64,000 bases of DNA from positions 31,019-95,018 of the forward strand of contig UCMT01000029.1 of the NCBI GenBank assembly GCA_900473795.1, given 5' to 3'. Both the position numbers and the translations under genes were made by a program. This DNA comes from Hyphomicrobiales bacterium. GTDB taxonomy: Bacteria; Pseudomonadota; Alphaproteobacteria; Rhizobiales; Rhizobiaceae. The stretch's first letter is position 1; each line of letters begins with the position of its first letter. This document shows, piece after piece, positions 51,224 to 58,866 of the stretch. Below the pieces are notes generated by a model. It was not told where the DNA came from. It was given only the letters and a program-made list of their open reading frames with translations, and searched no databases.

Positions 51224-51358
51224 CCGTGACGAATGCCGGATGAAACTACAGATCGTTAATCTCCTGGTCGCGGGTTCGAATCCCGCCGGGGCCTCCTTAT
51301 CGTGGCCCCGTAGCTCAGCGGATAGAGCAGGACGTTTCTCCACACCTCGTCGTCACGG
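51224..51358 (+). ncRNA. Y RNA-like unit 1 (YrlA type, permuted tRNA module)
   Basis: Ends pair by CCGTGACGA (51224-51232) with TCGTCACGG (51350-51358), 9 bp. The 5' strand carries GAATGCCGG and AAACTACA, and the 3' strand CACACCTCGTCG. Inside lies a permuted tRNA. The T arm is GCGGG-TTCGAAT-CCCGC (51270-51286). The acceptor 3' strand CGGGGCC (51287-51293) joins through a 10-nt loop to the acceptor 5' strand GGCCCCG (51304-51310). TA and the D arm GCTC-AGCGGATA-GAGC follow (51313-51328). The Y stem stands where the anticodon arm would be. The layout matches bacterial YrlA RNAs. Confidence 0.85.
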
Positions 51359-51366
51359 GCGAATGA

Positions 51367-51474
51367 CATGGCGAATGCAAAGGAAAACTACACGGCCGCG
51401 GCAGGTTCGAATCCTGCAGGGGAAATCACATTCCCGTTCTGGTAGCGGATGTCTCCTTGAAACTGGTCGCCATG
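51367..51474 (+). ncRNA. Y RNA-like unit 2 (shortened tRNA module)
   Basis: Ends pair by CATGGCGA (51367-51374) with TCGCCATG (51467-51474). The 5' strand has GCGAATGC and AAAACTACAC. The T arm is GCAGG-TTCGAAT-CCTGC (51401-51417), then GGGAA and TTCCC close a short acceptor around ATCACA. The D arm is not canonical. AAGGA / TCCTT may form the upper Y stem. Confidence 0.7.
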
Positions 51475-51495
51475 GCCCATGCAGGGCAGCTTTGA

Positions 51496-51602
51496 CGACC
51501 TGGGAAACGACACTGGTGCTTCGCGAATGGAGCTGCGGGTTCGAAGCCCGTCTTGTCACCGAATCCCGCAAGGGAGGGCCCGGCAAGAAGTATTCCAGGT
51601 CG
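51496..51602 (+). ncRNA. Y RNA-like unit 3 (degenerate)
   Basis: Ends pair by CGACCTGG (51496-51503) with CCAGGTCG (51595-51602). A T arm CGGG-TTCGAAG-CCCG is present (51536-51550), and CTTG / CAAG may close the module. It lacks the GAATGCCGG and ACTACA motifs of the other units, so it is the least certain member. Confidence 0.5.
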
Positions 51603-51643
51603 AGTAGTCAAAACGGATGAAAAAACGAAGAACGACGAGATTA

Positions 51644-51778
51644 CGTGACGAATGCATCGGAAACTACAAATAACCTTCAAGGTCGCGGGTTCGGATCCCG
51701 CCGGGACCGCCAGTTCATGGTCCCGTAGCTCAGTCGGTAGAGCAGGAAGTCGTGTTTCCGAAACCTCTTGTCGTCATG
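51644..51778 (+). ncRNA. Y RNA-like unit 4 (YrlA type, permuted tRNA module)
   Basis: Ends pair by CGTGACGA (51644-51651) with TCGTCATG (51771-51778), one G-U. An upper stem CGGAAAC / GTTTCCG follows after an internal loop. T arm GCGGG-TTCGGAT-CCCGC (51685-51701), acceptor CGGGACC (51702-51708) / GGTCCCG (51719-51725) closed by a 10-nt loop, then TA and D arm GCTC-AGTCGGTA-GAGC (51728-51743). All helices are perfect. It is 135 nt long, like unit 1. Confidence 0.87.
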
Positions 51779-51785
51779 GACTGAA

Positions 51786-51923
51786 TTGCAGCGGCGAATG
51801 CCGGACGGAACTACAGCCTCCACCCGTTGGGATGGCCTGGTAAGGTTCGACTCCTTCCCTTGGCAGCGCTCTCTGGCATGAGCGGGGCCATCCTGGTTTC
51901 GTCCATCCTCGTCGCCGCTGCAA
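51786..51923 (+). ncRNA. Y RNA-like unit 5 (T arm kept, D arm replaced)
   Basis: The longest end stem in the array: TTGCAGCGGCGA (51786-51797) with TCGCCGCTGCAA (51912-51923), 12 bp. Upper stem GGACGGAAC / GTTTCGTCC. Motifs GCGAATGCCGG and GAACTACAG are intact. Inside, GGATGGCC / GGCCATCC encloses a T arm AAGG-TTCGACT-CCTT and a hairpin CGCTC / GAGCG in the place of the acceptor. No D arm is visible. Confidence 0.75.
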
Positions 51924-51930
51924 GGACTAC

Positions 51931-52068
51931 CCGGCAAAAGCCGGCAGGACTACAGGTAGAGCAACCGATCGGGTTTCCAGTCGGTGGGTCGGATGTTCAA
52001 ATCATCCCGGGTTCCCGAAAGGAGCCCGTAGCTCAGACAACACTGTCCTGCCACCCTTGTTGCCACGG
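51931..52068 (+). ncRNA. Y RNA-like unit 6 (tRNA module opened at the D loop)
   Basis: Y stems: GGCAA / TTGCC outside, GGCAGGAC (51943-51950) / GTCCTGCC (52045-52052) inside. The module starts with GAGC (51959-51962), the 3' strand of a D stem. An anticodon-arm-like hairpin ACCGA / TCGGT comes next, then T arm GGATG-TTCAAAT-CATCC (51991-52007). Acceptor CGGGTTC / GAGCCCG is closed by CCGAAAG, then TA and GCTC (52031-52034), the D-stem 5' strand. The Y stem therefore replaces the D loop, unlike units 1 and 4. Confidence 0.8.
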
Positions 52069-52086
52069 CTTGACTGAACGGAATGC

Positions 52087-52224
52087 CCGGCGAATGCCGG
52101 CAGAACTACAGGGATAGAGCGGCCAGCCGGATTTCCGGCGGGCAGGTCGGATGTTCAATCCATCCCGTGTTTTCGAGAGGAAGCGCGTAGCTCAGCAAAC
52201 TGTCCTGCCAATGCTCGTCGCCGG
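52087..52224 (+). ncRNA. Y RNA-like unit 7 (tRNA module opened at the D loop)
   Basis: End stem CCGGCGA (52087-52093) / TCGCCGG (52218-52224); motifs GCGAATGCCGG and GAACTACAGG. The module has D-stem strand GAGC (52117-52120) and an extended hairpin GCCGG-ATTT-CCGGC in the anticodon-arm position. T arm GGATG-TTCAATC-CATCC (52149-52165) and acceptor CGTGTTT / AAGCGCG with an 8-nt loop follow, then TA and GCTC (52190-52193). Same topology and length (138 nt) as unit 6. Confidence 0.8.
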
Positions 52225-52239
52225 TATGACAAAGACAAC

Positions 52240-52333
52240 CCTGGGCGAATGCTGCGGGGGACTACATGGGCCGCATCGCGCCATGAAGATGGAATGCGTG
52301 CGGTGGGTCTCCCGTCGATGCTTGTCGCCCAGG
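52240..52333 (+). ncRNA. Y RNA-like unit 8 (minimal, no tRNA module)
   Basis: End stem CCTGGGCGA (52240-52248) / TCGCCCAGG (52325-52333), upper stem GGGGGAC / GTCTCCC, motifs GCGAATGC and GGACTACA, and 3' strand ATGCTTGTCG. The 94-nt unit has no TTCGA T loop; the inside folds as short hairpins such as CCAT-GAAG-ATGG. It resembles the compact form of a Y RNA with only the Ro-binding stem. Confidence 0.7.
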
Positions 52334-52385
52334 TGATGTGAAGAAACAAAACTGAATCAGAAGGACTGCAAACGCAGAAAAGACA

Positions 52386-53807
52386 ATGACAGTGGTAATG
52401 AGCGGACAGGATTTGATCGATGCCGGCATGAGCCAGGGCAAGTGGTTTCGCGATGCGCTGGAGGCGGCCAACCAGGTACTGAGCGATGGCGGCTCGACGG
52501 CCGATGCGCTGGCAGTTGCTCGCGGCTATCAGCCGGGGCCGACCCTGCCGCTCAAGGGGCCGAACGACGTGCTGATCCACATGAACATCCGCGCTGAAGA
52601 CGCTCTTGAACAGGACAATATCGAAAAGGTCAGCGCGACGATGCGCGAGCTTGCCCGTACGCCGGTCGTTCGCGCAGCCGCGATCATGCCTGATGCCTGC
52701 CCCTCCGGGCCGGTCGGTACGATCCCGGTCGGTGGCGTGGTCGCCTCCGAGGCAATCCATCCCGGCATGCATTCGGCCGATATCTGCTGCTCGATGGCGA
52801 TCTCCGTCTTCCCCGGCGTGGAGCCAAAGGCGTTGCTCGATGCCGTGCATGCGGTGACGCATTTCGGCCCCGGCGGTCGTCCGCGCGGCGCGCAGATCAA
52901 GCCTTCCGAAGCAACATTGTCGGCGTTTCAGGACAACCCGTTGCTGAAGGAAATCATCAGCGTCGGTATCGAACATTTCGCCACCCAGGGCGACGGCAAC
53001 CATTTCGCCTACGTCGGGCAGATGAAATCGACCGGCGAGACGGCGCTCGTCACCCATCACGGGTCGCGGGCGCCCGGTGCACGGCTCTATGATCGCGGCA
53101 TGAAGATCGCCAACAAGTTCCGGGAAGTGCTTTCGCCCGAAACGCATCGGGAGAATGCCTGGATTCCGGCCGAGAGCGAAGAGGGAGAAATGTACTGGTC
53201 GGCATTGCAGACGATCCGCCAGTGGACGAAGGAGAACCACTACGCCATCCATGACATGACGGCGGAAAAGCTGGCGGCGAAGGTGAGAGACCGTTTCTGG
53301 AACGAGCACAACTTCGTATTCCGCAAGTCCGATGGCCTGTTCTACCATGGCAAGGGTGCGACGCCGGCTTTCGACAATTGGGCCGACGATGCAACCGATC
53401 TGACGATCATTCCGCTCAACATGGCGGAACCGATCCTGATTGCGCGCGGCACCGGCGCGGCCAACGGTCTCGGTTTCTCGCCGCATGGCGCGGGCCGGAA
53501 CTTTTCACGCACGGCGCATATCAGGCGCCTCGGCGAGGAGTTTGGCGTCGATACGAGAGGTCTCAGCCCGAACAACATCGCGGCGGTCATGCAGCGGGAG
53601 ACAAAGGGCCTCGACGCCCGCTTCTTCTCCGGCATCCCCGATATTGCGGAGCTGCCGAGTGCCTACAAGAATGCTGCCAACGTCCGGTCCCAGATCAAGC
53701 ACTATGGTCTTGCGGAAATTGTCGACGAGGTGATCCCCTATGGATGCATCATGGCGGGCGACTGGCAGAAGGATGCGCCTTGGCGTCGTAAACGCGAGCG
53801 GCGCTGA
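52386..53807 (+). CDS. rtcB: RtcB family RNA-splicing ligase
   Basis: 473 residues, longer than E. coli RtcB (about 408). Metal and catalytic motifs are kept: SADICCSM (Asp132, Cys135; E. coli DIGC), QGDGNHF (Asn205, His206), VTHHGSRAPG (His224-225) and SPHGAGRNFSRT with the guanylylated His367. It joins 2',3'-cyclic phosphate (or 3'-phosphate) and 5'-OH RNA ends using GTP and Mn2+. It is the last gene of the sigma-54 operon, 52 bp after Y RNA unit 8. No RtcA cyclase follows. The extended length and AGMSQGKWF start place it in a variant RtcB clade (inference). Confidence 0.93.
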   Translation: MTVVMSGQDLIDAGMSQGKWFRDALEAANQVLSDGGSTADALAVARGYQPGPTLPLKGPNDVLIHMNIRAEDALEQDNIEKVSATMRELARTPVVRAAAIMPDACPSGPVGTIPVGGVVASEAIHPGMHSADICCSMAISVFPGVEPKALLDAVHAVTHFGPGGRPRGAQIKPSEATLSAFQDNPLLKEIISVGIEHFATQGDGNHFAYVGQMKSTGETALVTHHGSRAPGARLYDRGMKIANKFREVLSPETHRENAWIPAESEEGEMYWSALQTIRQWTKENHYAIHDMTAEKLAAKVRDRFWNEHNFVFRKSDGLFYHGKGATPAFDNWADDATDLTIIPLNMAEPILIARGTGAANGLGFSPHGAGRNFSRTAHIRRLGEEFGVDTRGLSPNNIAAVMQRETKGLDARFFSGIPDIAELPSAYKNAANVRSQIKHYGLAEIVDEVIPYGCIMAGDWQKDAPWRRKRERR

Positions 53808-53816
53808 TCGTGAGGG

Positions 53817-53849
53817 CTCCGACTGTCGGCGACATGCCGACAGCCGGAG
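53817..53849 (+). terminator. Stem-loop after rtcB
   Basis: CTCCG then CTGTCGGC pair with GCCGACAG then CGGAG around GACAT, 13 bp with one A/C mismatch, starting 10 bp after the rtcB stop. No U-run follows; likely the 3' end of the repair operon. Confidence 0.65.
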
Positions 53850-54201
53850 GAAAACCAGCGGGGAAACGAAGTGCGGATACCGGCAGGCGTTTCTTCGCTT
53901 CAATATGGTCTTCCGCATCGCCCCGTCCGCCGAACGGCCTTGAAGTTTAGGATCTCGAGCCGATCGTCGTAATTTTGTGAAGTCTCTTCACCCGGTCTGC
54001 CTCCGGCACCCTTCGATCCCAATTGAAGCCCCTCTTCTGAAATATATTTCACATCTAGAAATATATTGACAACATATGTGCTCTGCGTTTAGCTGCCCAT
54101 ACCGGACTTCGAGGAGGAAATCCGGTTTTCAATCGGATCACCGGCCGTCTTTCGCGACGCCACCGGACACTTGGGAGGGGCTTAGGCCTCGAGGAGGAAA
54201 C
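53850..54201. other. Promoter region of the polyol operon
   Basis: About 350 bp without a gene. It holds the AT-rich SorC-type dyads at 54038-54069 and a TTGACA at 54066-54071 that could be the -35 element. Two GAGGAGGAAA ribosome-like sites occur, at about 54111 and directly before the TTG start at 54202. Confidence 0.5.
54038..54069. promoter_or_regulatory. Tandem SorC-type operator sites
   Basis: TGAAATATATTTCA (54038-54051) is a perfect palindrome, and GAAATATATTGA (54058-54069) repeats its left part 19 bp on. They overlap a TTGACA -35-like element, so binding of the operon's SorC protein would block transcription. Confidence 0.65.
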
Positions 54202-55230
54202 TTGCGCAAATTTCTGAGCACGACCGCATTGGCGGTTCTTGCATCGACGCTTCTGTCGGCTGCAGCCAGCGCGGCAACGGAAAGCCCGTTCCGCTGCCAG
54301 CCCGGCGAGAAATACGTCATGAATGTCATGGTTTCGGGAGTCGAATACTGGTTCCCGGTCTATGAAATGTTCAAGCAGGCGGGCCAGCAGCTCGGCTGCG
54401 AGACGGCCTATACCGGTACCCCGGAATATGACGTCAACAAACAGATCGCCACCTTCGACCAGGCACTGGCGCAGAATCCGGCCGGCATCCTCGTCCACCC
54501 GATGAACTCGGACCCGTTCATCGAGCCGATCAACCGGGCGATCGACCAGGGCACAGCGGTCGTCACCTTCGCGGCGGACTCGCCGCTCTCGAAGCGCATC
54601 TCGTTCATCACGTCGGACAACACCCGCGAGGGCACCTATGCGGCCGATGCGATCGCCAAGAAACTTGGCGGCAAAGGCGAGTACGCGGTTCTCGAAAACC
54701 CGGGCCAGGACAATCACGACAAGCGTATCGCTGCCTTCATCGCACGGATGGACAAGGAATATCCGGACATGAAGCTGGTCGGCAGGGCGGCCTCGAACCA
54801 GGACCCGAACAAGGCCTATCAGGGCCTGATGAGCATCATTCAGGCGCATCCGAGTGTTGGTGCCGTATTCATGCCGGAGGCCAATTCGGCAATCGGCGCG
54901 GCGCAGGCCAACAAGGAAAGCGGCGGCAAGGTCCTCGTCATGTGCGCCGACGTCAATGCCAACATTCTCGACATGATCAAGGCCGGCCAAGTGTTCGGTT
55001 CCATCAACCCCAATCAGGGCATGCAGGGTTATATGGGCTTCATGATGTTGTGGCTCGCCAAGCACCCGGAACTGATCGACCCGATGAACGATGCCAAGCG
55101 TTCCGGCTTCAATCCGATGAGCATTCCTTTCGTCGATAACGGCCTGTCGATCGTCACGGCCGAAAATGCCGACGACTTCTACTGGGACAAGTATCTCAAG
55201 CGGCGGGGTACGAAGGGGATCGACGAATAG
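54202..55230 (+). CDS. Sugar/polyol ABC transporter substrate-binding protein
   Basis: 342 residues from a TTG start with GAGGAGGAAAC directly upstream. A signal peptide ([22 protein letters not shown]) is followed by a type 1 periplasmic-binding fold: [73 protein letters not shown] and [13 protein letters not shown]. These are typical of ribose/xylose/AI-2-like binding proteins. It is first in an eight-gene operon with its ATPase and permease, and probably binds the polyol or sugar degraded by the operon. Confidence 0.9.
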   Translation: MRKFLSTTALAVLASTLLSAAASAATESPFRCQPGEKYVMNVMVSGVEYWFPVYEMFKQAGQQLGCETAYTGTPEYDVNKQIATFDQALAQNPAGILVHPMNSDPFIEPINRAIDQGTAVVTFAADSPLSKRISFITSDNTREGTYAADAIAKKLGGKGEYAVLENPGQDNHDKRIAAFIARMDKEYPDMKLVGRAASNQDPNKAYQGLMSIIQAHPSVGAVFMPEANSAIGAAQANKESGGKVLVMCADVNANILDMIKAGQVFGSINPNQGMQGYMGFMMLWLAKHPELIDPMNDAKRSGFNPMSIPFVDNGLSIVTAENADDFYWDKYLKRRGTKGIDE

Positions 55231-55294
55231 CCCTTTGTGCCGGCTGTCCGGGGCAAGGCCCCGGACAGCCTCCGCGAGCTTGAGGAGGAGTGTG

Positions 55295-56833
55295 ATGGCA
55301 TCCGTGCCAGTTCTTGAGATCCGCAATGTCAGCAAGCACTTCGGTGCCGTGAAGGCGTTGACGGATGTGAGCTTCAGCCTTGAACGAGGCGAGGTTCATG
55401 CGCTTTGCGGCGAAAACGGCGCCGGTAAGTCGACGTTGATGAACATCATCGCCGGTGTACTGCAGCCGAACGAGGGAGACATTCTCATCGATGGCAGGCC
55501 TGTCAGGGTGACGTCCCCGGCCGTGGCGCAATCGCTCGGGCTCGGCCTCGTGCATCAGGAGATCGCGCTCTGCCCAGATGCGACGGTTGCCGAGAACATG
55601 TTCATGGCGACGACCAACCGGCGCCGCAAGCTGTTCATGAACTACGGCAAGCTGGCGCGGGACGCGCAGGCCGTCATGAATCGCCTGGCGCCAATCGACG
55701 TGCGCGGCAACGTTGGCGACTTGTCGATCTCAAACCAGCAGCTCGTCGAGATAGCCAAGGCGCTGACGCTCGATTGTCGTGTCCTGATCTTCGACGAGCC
55801 GACCGCGGCGCTGACGGAAACGGAGGCGCAGACACTCTTCGGCATCATTCGTGATCTCAAGGCGCATGGTATTTCGATCATCTATATCAGCCACCGCATG
55901 GCCGAAATCTTCAGTCTCTGTGACCGGGTCACCGTGTTTCGTGACGGCCGCTACGTTTCGACGGAGCGAGTGGCCGATGTGACGCCTGACGACGTAGTCC
56001 GCAGCATGGTGGGGCGCGAGATCACCCAACTCTACCCGCCGAAGCAGACGCGGGGCGAGCGTTCGGCAGAAACCATTCTGACGGTCAGCGACCTCGGCGA
56101 CGGAGCCCGTTTCCACGGCATCAGTTTCGATCTGCGCAAGGGTGAAATCCTCGGCATAGGCGGGCTGATCGGCTCCGGACGGACGGAGATCGCCGAAGGC
56201 ATTTGCGGTCTTCGCCCCACCAGCAAGGGCGTCGTAAGTCTGTGGGGAGCAAGGCTGCACTCCCGGTCCTATGCCGATGCGGTCAAGGCGGGCATCGTCT
56301 ATCTTTCCGAGGATCGGAAGGGTTCCGGCATCTTCCTCGATCTGCCGATTGCCCAGAACATTTCTGTCCTCGATCTAAAAGCGCTGACCGGCCCGGCAGG
56401 GCTCCTGAACGCAAAGGCCGAGGCTGATCTGGCAGGCAGGTTCGTTCGCCGGCTTGGCATCCGCATAGGCGGCATGGACATGCCCGTCTCGTCCCTGTCT
56501 GGCGGCAACCAGCAGAAGGTGGCGATCGCCAAACAGCTGGCGGTTAACCCAAAGGTGATCCTGATGGACGAGCCGACGCGCGGCATCGATATCGGGGCCA
56601 AATCGGAAATTCACCGGCTCCTGCGCGATCTCGCACGCTCGGGTATCGGCGTTGTCGTGATCTCGTCGGAACTGCCGGAACTTCTCGGTCTCTGCGATCG
56701 GGTGTTGGTGATCCGCGAGGGGAGCGTGATGGGCGAGATCGAGGGCGAGGCGATGACCGAAGAGGCGGTCATGCGGCTCGCTTCCGGCATCGGCGTTAAC
56801 GAAAGTTCGAAGGCATCCGGGCATGCCGCCTGA
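55295..56833 (+). CDS. Sugar ABC transporter ATP-binding protein (RbsA/LsrA-like, two ABC domains)
   Basis: 512 residues with tandem ABC domains. First: Walker [10 protein letters not shown], signature [15 protein letters not shown], Walker [14 protein letters not shown]. Second: degenerate Walker A (GLIGSGRTE), signature [15 protein letters not shown], Walker [14 protein letters not shown]. This asymmetry is normal for the RbsA family. TTGAGGAGGAG precedes the ATG at 55295. It energises uptake together with the permease downstream. Compare with the fragment at 1-115, which belongs to a different transporter. Confidence 0.93.
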   Translation: MASVPVLEIRNVSKHFGAVKALTDVSFSLERGEVHALCGENGAGKSTLMNIIAGVLQPNEGDILIDGRPVRVTSPAVAQSLGLGLVHQEIALCPDATVAENMFMATTNRRRKLFMNYGKLARDAQAVMNRLAPIDVRGNVGDLSISNQQLVEIAKALTLDCRVLIFDEPTAALTETEAQTLFGIIRDLKAHGISIIYISHRMAEIFSLCDRVTVFRDGRYVSTERVADVTPDDVVRSMVGREITQLYPPKQTRGERSAETILTVSDLGDGARFHGISFDLRKGEILGIGGLIGSGRTEIAEGICGLRPTSKGVVSLWGARLHSRSYADAVKAGIVYLSEDRKGSGIFLDLPIAQNISVLDLKALTGPAGLLNAKAEADLAGRFVRRLGIRIGGMDMPVSSLSGGNQQKVAIAKQLAVNPKVILMDEPTRGIDIGAKSEIHRLLRDLARSGIGVVVISSELPELLGLCDRVLVIREGSVMGEIEGEAMTEEAVMRLASGIGVNESSKASGHAA

Positions 56834-56861
56834 AGAAAAAACAGCGACGGGAGAGAGAACC

Positions 56862-57854
56862 ATGGCAGTCGACACGTTGGCAACGGAACACGCGGCGCCC
56901 GCGCCTGGCTGGAAAAAGCTGGCCACGATGCGCGAAGCCGGGCTGATCGCCATAATCCTTGCCCTTTGCATCGTCATGAGTTTTGCCTCGCAGCATTTCC
57001 TGACGCTCGGCAATTTCCGGGCAATGCTGATGTCCTTCTCGGTCGAAGGCATCGTCGTCGTCGGCATGACCATTCTTCTGATCGTCGGCGGCATCGATCT
57101 GTCGGTCGGCTCGGTCGTCTGCTTTTCGATGGTGCTGTCCGGATCGCTGTTCCTCATGGGGTTCGATCCGTGGACCGCTTCGCTGGCCGGGATCCTCGCC
57201 AGCGCTGCGATCGGCTGCATCATGGGCTTCTTCGTAACGGTGGTCGGGCTAAATCATTTCATCACCTCGCTTGCGGCCATGGTCATCGTGCGCGGCATTT
57301 GCCTGATCATCACCAAGGGCACTCCCCTGTCGCTCTTCACGCTGCCGTCAGGCTTCAAGGCAGTAGGACAGGGCACGTTTTATGGCGTCCCCTACGTCAT
57401 CCTGATCTTCGTTGGCGTGGTCATCCTGTTCGACTTCCTGCTTCGCCGCGCAACCGCCTTCCGCAAAGTGTTCTACACCGGCAGCAACGAAAGAGCCGCG
57501 CTTTATTCAGGCATCAAGACGAGCCAGGTGAAATTCTGGGTGACCGTGCTCTGCGCCACGCTGTCCGGCGTCGCCGGCGTCATCTACATGTCCCGCTTCG
57601 GCGCTGCGACCCCGACCTTCGGCGCCGGCATGGAGCTCAATATCATCGCAGCAGCGGTGATCGGCGGCGCCTCGCTCAAGGGTGGGTCAGGTACGATCCT
57701 CGGCGCGATCCTCGGCATCGCTCTGCTCTCGGTGGTAACGAGCTCGTTGATCCTGCTTGATGTCTCCGTCTATTGGCAGGACATGATCAAAGGATGCATT
57801 CTGCTTGCCGCCGTCTCCATCGATCACTTCCTGCATCAGCGTAAGGCTATCTGA
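56862..57854 (+). CDS. Sugar ABC transporter permease (RbsC-like)
   Basis: 330 residues, eight to ten membrane helices. The family segments LIVGGIDLSVGSVVCFSM, GLNHFITSLAAMVIVRG, YTGSNERAALYSGIKTSQVKFWV and NIIAAAVIGGASLKGGSGTILGAILG are all present. A single permease gene implies a homodimer, unlike LsrC/LsrD. The ATG at 56862 follows GGGAGAGAG; the gene begins 28 bp after the ATPase stop. Confidence 0.93.
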   Translation: MAVDTLATEHAAPAPGWKKLATMREAGLIAIILALCIVMSFASQHFLTLGNFRAMLMSFSVEGIVVVGMTILLIVGGIDLSVGSVVCFSMVLSGSLFLMGFDPWTASLAGILASAAIGCIMGFFVTVVGLNHFITSLAAMVIVRGICLIITKGTPLSLFTLPSGFKAVGQGTFYGVPYVILIFVGVVILFDFLLRRATAFRKVFYTGSNERAALYSGIKTSQVKFWVTVLCATLSGVAGVIYMSRFGAATPTFGAGMELNIIAAAVIGGASLKGGSGTILGAILGIALLSVVTSSLILLDVSVYWQDMIKGCILLAAVSIDHFLHQRKAI

Positions 57855-57855
57855 C

Positions 57856-58866
57856 ATGTCGCTCAACAGGCCCAGTGCCAAACCCAAGCCCGCGCCGCGC
57901 GAGGAAGTCGTCATTGCCCGCCAGATGCATCAGGCGCTGGTTCTGCATTTCCTCGAGGGTCTGACGCAAGCGCAGATCGCCGATCAGCTCGGGATCTCGC
58001 ATGCCACCGTTAACCGCTTGATCAAGCGCGGTCGCCAGCTCGGTCTTGTCGAGATCAAGATCAAGTCGCCGGTCGAGCCGCTGGTCGACATGGAAGAGCA
58101 GCTTCTGGCGCTCGGCGGTATCAGCCGCGTCGTGGTTGTCCCGACCGTATCCGACAATCCCCAGACGGCGCTCCAGGCTGTGGGCGAGGCGGCCGCCCGG
58201 CTGCTGTTGGAGGAGATCACCGATGGTGACACGATCTGCATCACAGGTGGCAAGGGTGTCAGCGCCGTCGTCGCCGGCCTGCAGCCGCCCCGGCGCTTCG
58301 ATATCGAAGTCATCCCGGCCACGGGCTGTGTCCAGGGCAAGCACTATACCGACGTCAACCACGTCTCGACGCTGATGGCCGATCGGCTTGGCGGCCGATC
58401 GTTCCAGATCCATGCCCCGCTTTTTGCGGACGATGCTGCCGAGCGGACCATGCTGCTCAACATGCGCTCCGTCGCCGATGTCTTCCAACGGGCCCGCGAG
58501 GCCAAGGTGGCGGTGGTGGGCATCGGTTCGATCCTGTCGGACGACTCCAGCTACTACGACCTGCATCCGTCGTCGAGCACGGACCGCGCAGCGATCGAGC
58601 GCTCGGGCGCCTCGTGCGAATTGCTCGCACATCTTCTCGACGATCAGGGTCGGGTCTGCGACTACAGCCTCAACCGTGCACTGGTGTCGCTGACGCTTTC
58701 CGAGTTTGCGTCGATCCCGACGAAGATCGGAGTGGCGAGCGGGCCGAACAAGGCGGGTCCGATCCTCAGCGTCCTGCGGGGCAACCACCTCGATACGCTG
58801 GTGACGGACGAAGCGACAGGCGCGCGGGTCCTGTCACTGGCAAATGGCGAAGGGAAATGGGCATGA
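57856..58866 (+). CDS. SorC/DeoR-type sugar-binding transcriptional regulator
   Basis: 336 residues. The N-terminal helix-turn-helix is FLEGLTQAQIADQLGISHATVNRLIKRGRQLGLVEI, and the C-terminal sugar-phosphate-binding domain contains EAAARLLLEEITDGDTICITGGKGVSAV and KVAVVGIGSILSDDSSYYDL. LsrR, SorC and EryD share this build and respond to phosphorylated sugars or polyols. The gene starts one base after the permease stop. It probably binds the TGAAATATATTTCA palindromes before the operon and is released by the product of the kinase. Confidence 0.9.
   Translation: MSLNRPSAKPKPAPREEVVIARQMHQALVLHFLEGLTQAQIADQLGISHATVNRLIKRGRQLGLVEIKIKSPVEPLVDMEEQLLALGGISRVVVVPTVSDNPQTALQAVGEAAARLLLEEITDGDTICITGGKGVSAVVAGLQPPRRFDIEVIPATGCVQGKHYTDVNHVSTLMADRLGGRSFQIHAPLFADDAAERTMLLNMRSVADVFQRAREAKVAVVGIGSILSDDSSYYDLHPSSSTDRAAIERSGASCELLAHLLDDQGRVCDYSLNRALVSLTLSEFASIPTKIGVASGPNKAGPILSVLRGNHLDTLVTDEATGARVLSLANGEGKWA

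Noticed and set aside
51304..51331. Conventional tRNA genes suggested by GGCCCCGTAGCTCAG and similar 5' halves
   Set aside because: Each 5' half is preceded, not followed, by its matching T arm and acceptor 3' strand, and no proper anticodon loop or CCA-facing end exists; the permuted Y RNA reading explains every helix.
51224..52333. CRISPR array, because GAATGCCGG and ACTACA recur at roughly 110-150 bp
   Set aside because: Repeats are short, spacing is irregular and the between-repeat sequences form conserved helices; no cas gene is nearby.
52155..53486. 443-residue minus-strand frame opposite rtcB, reaching into the Y RNA array
   Set aside because: It overlaps both the RtcB gene and structured RNA units and has no recognisable feature.
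54055..55335. 426-residue minus-strand frame opposite the binding-protein gene
   Set aside because: Shadow of a secreted binding protein with intact signal peptide and ribosome site on the other strand.
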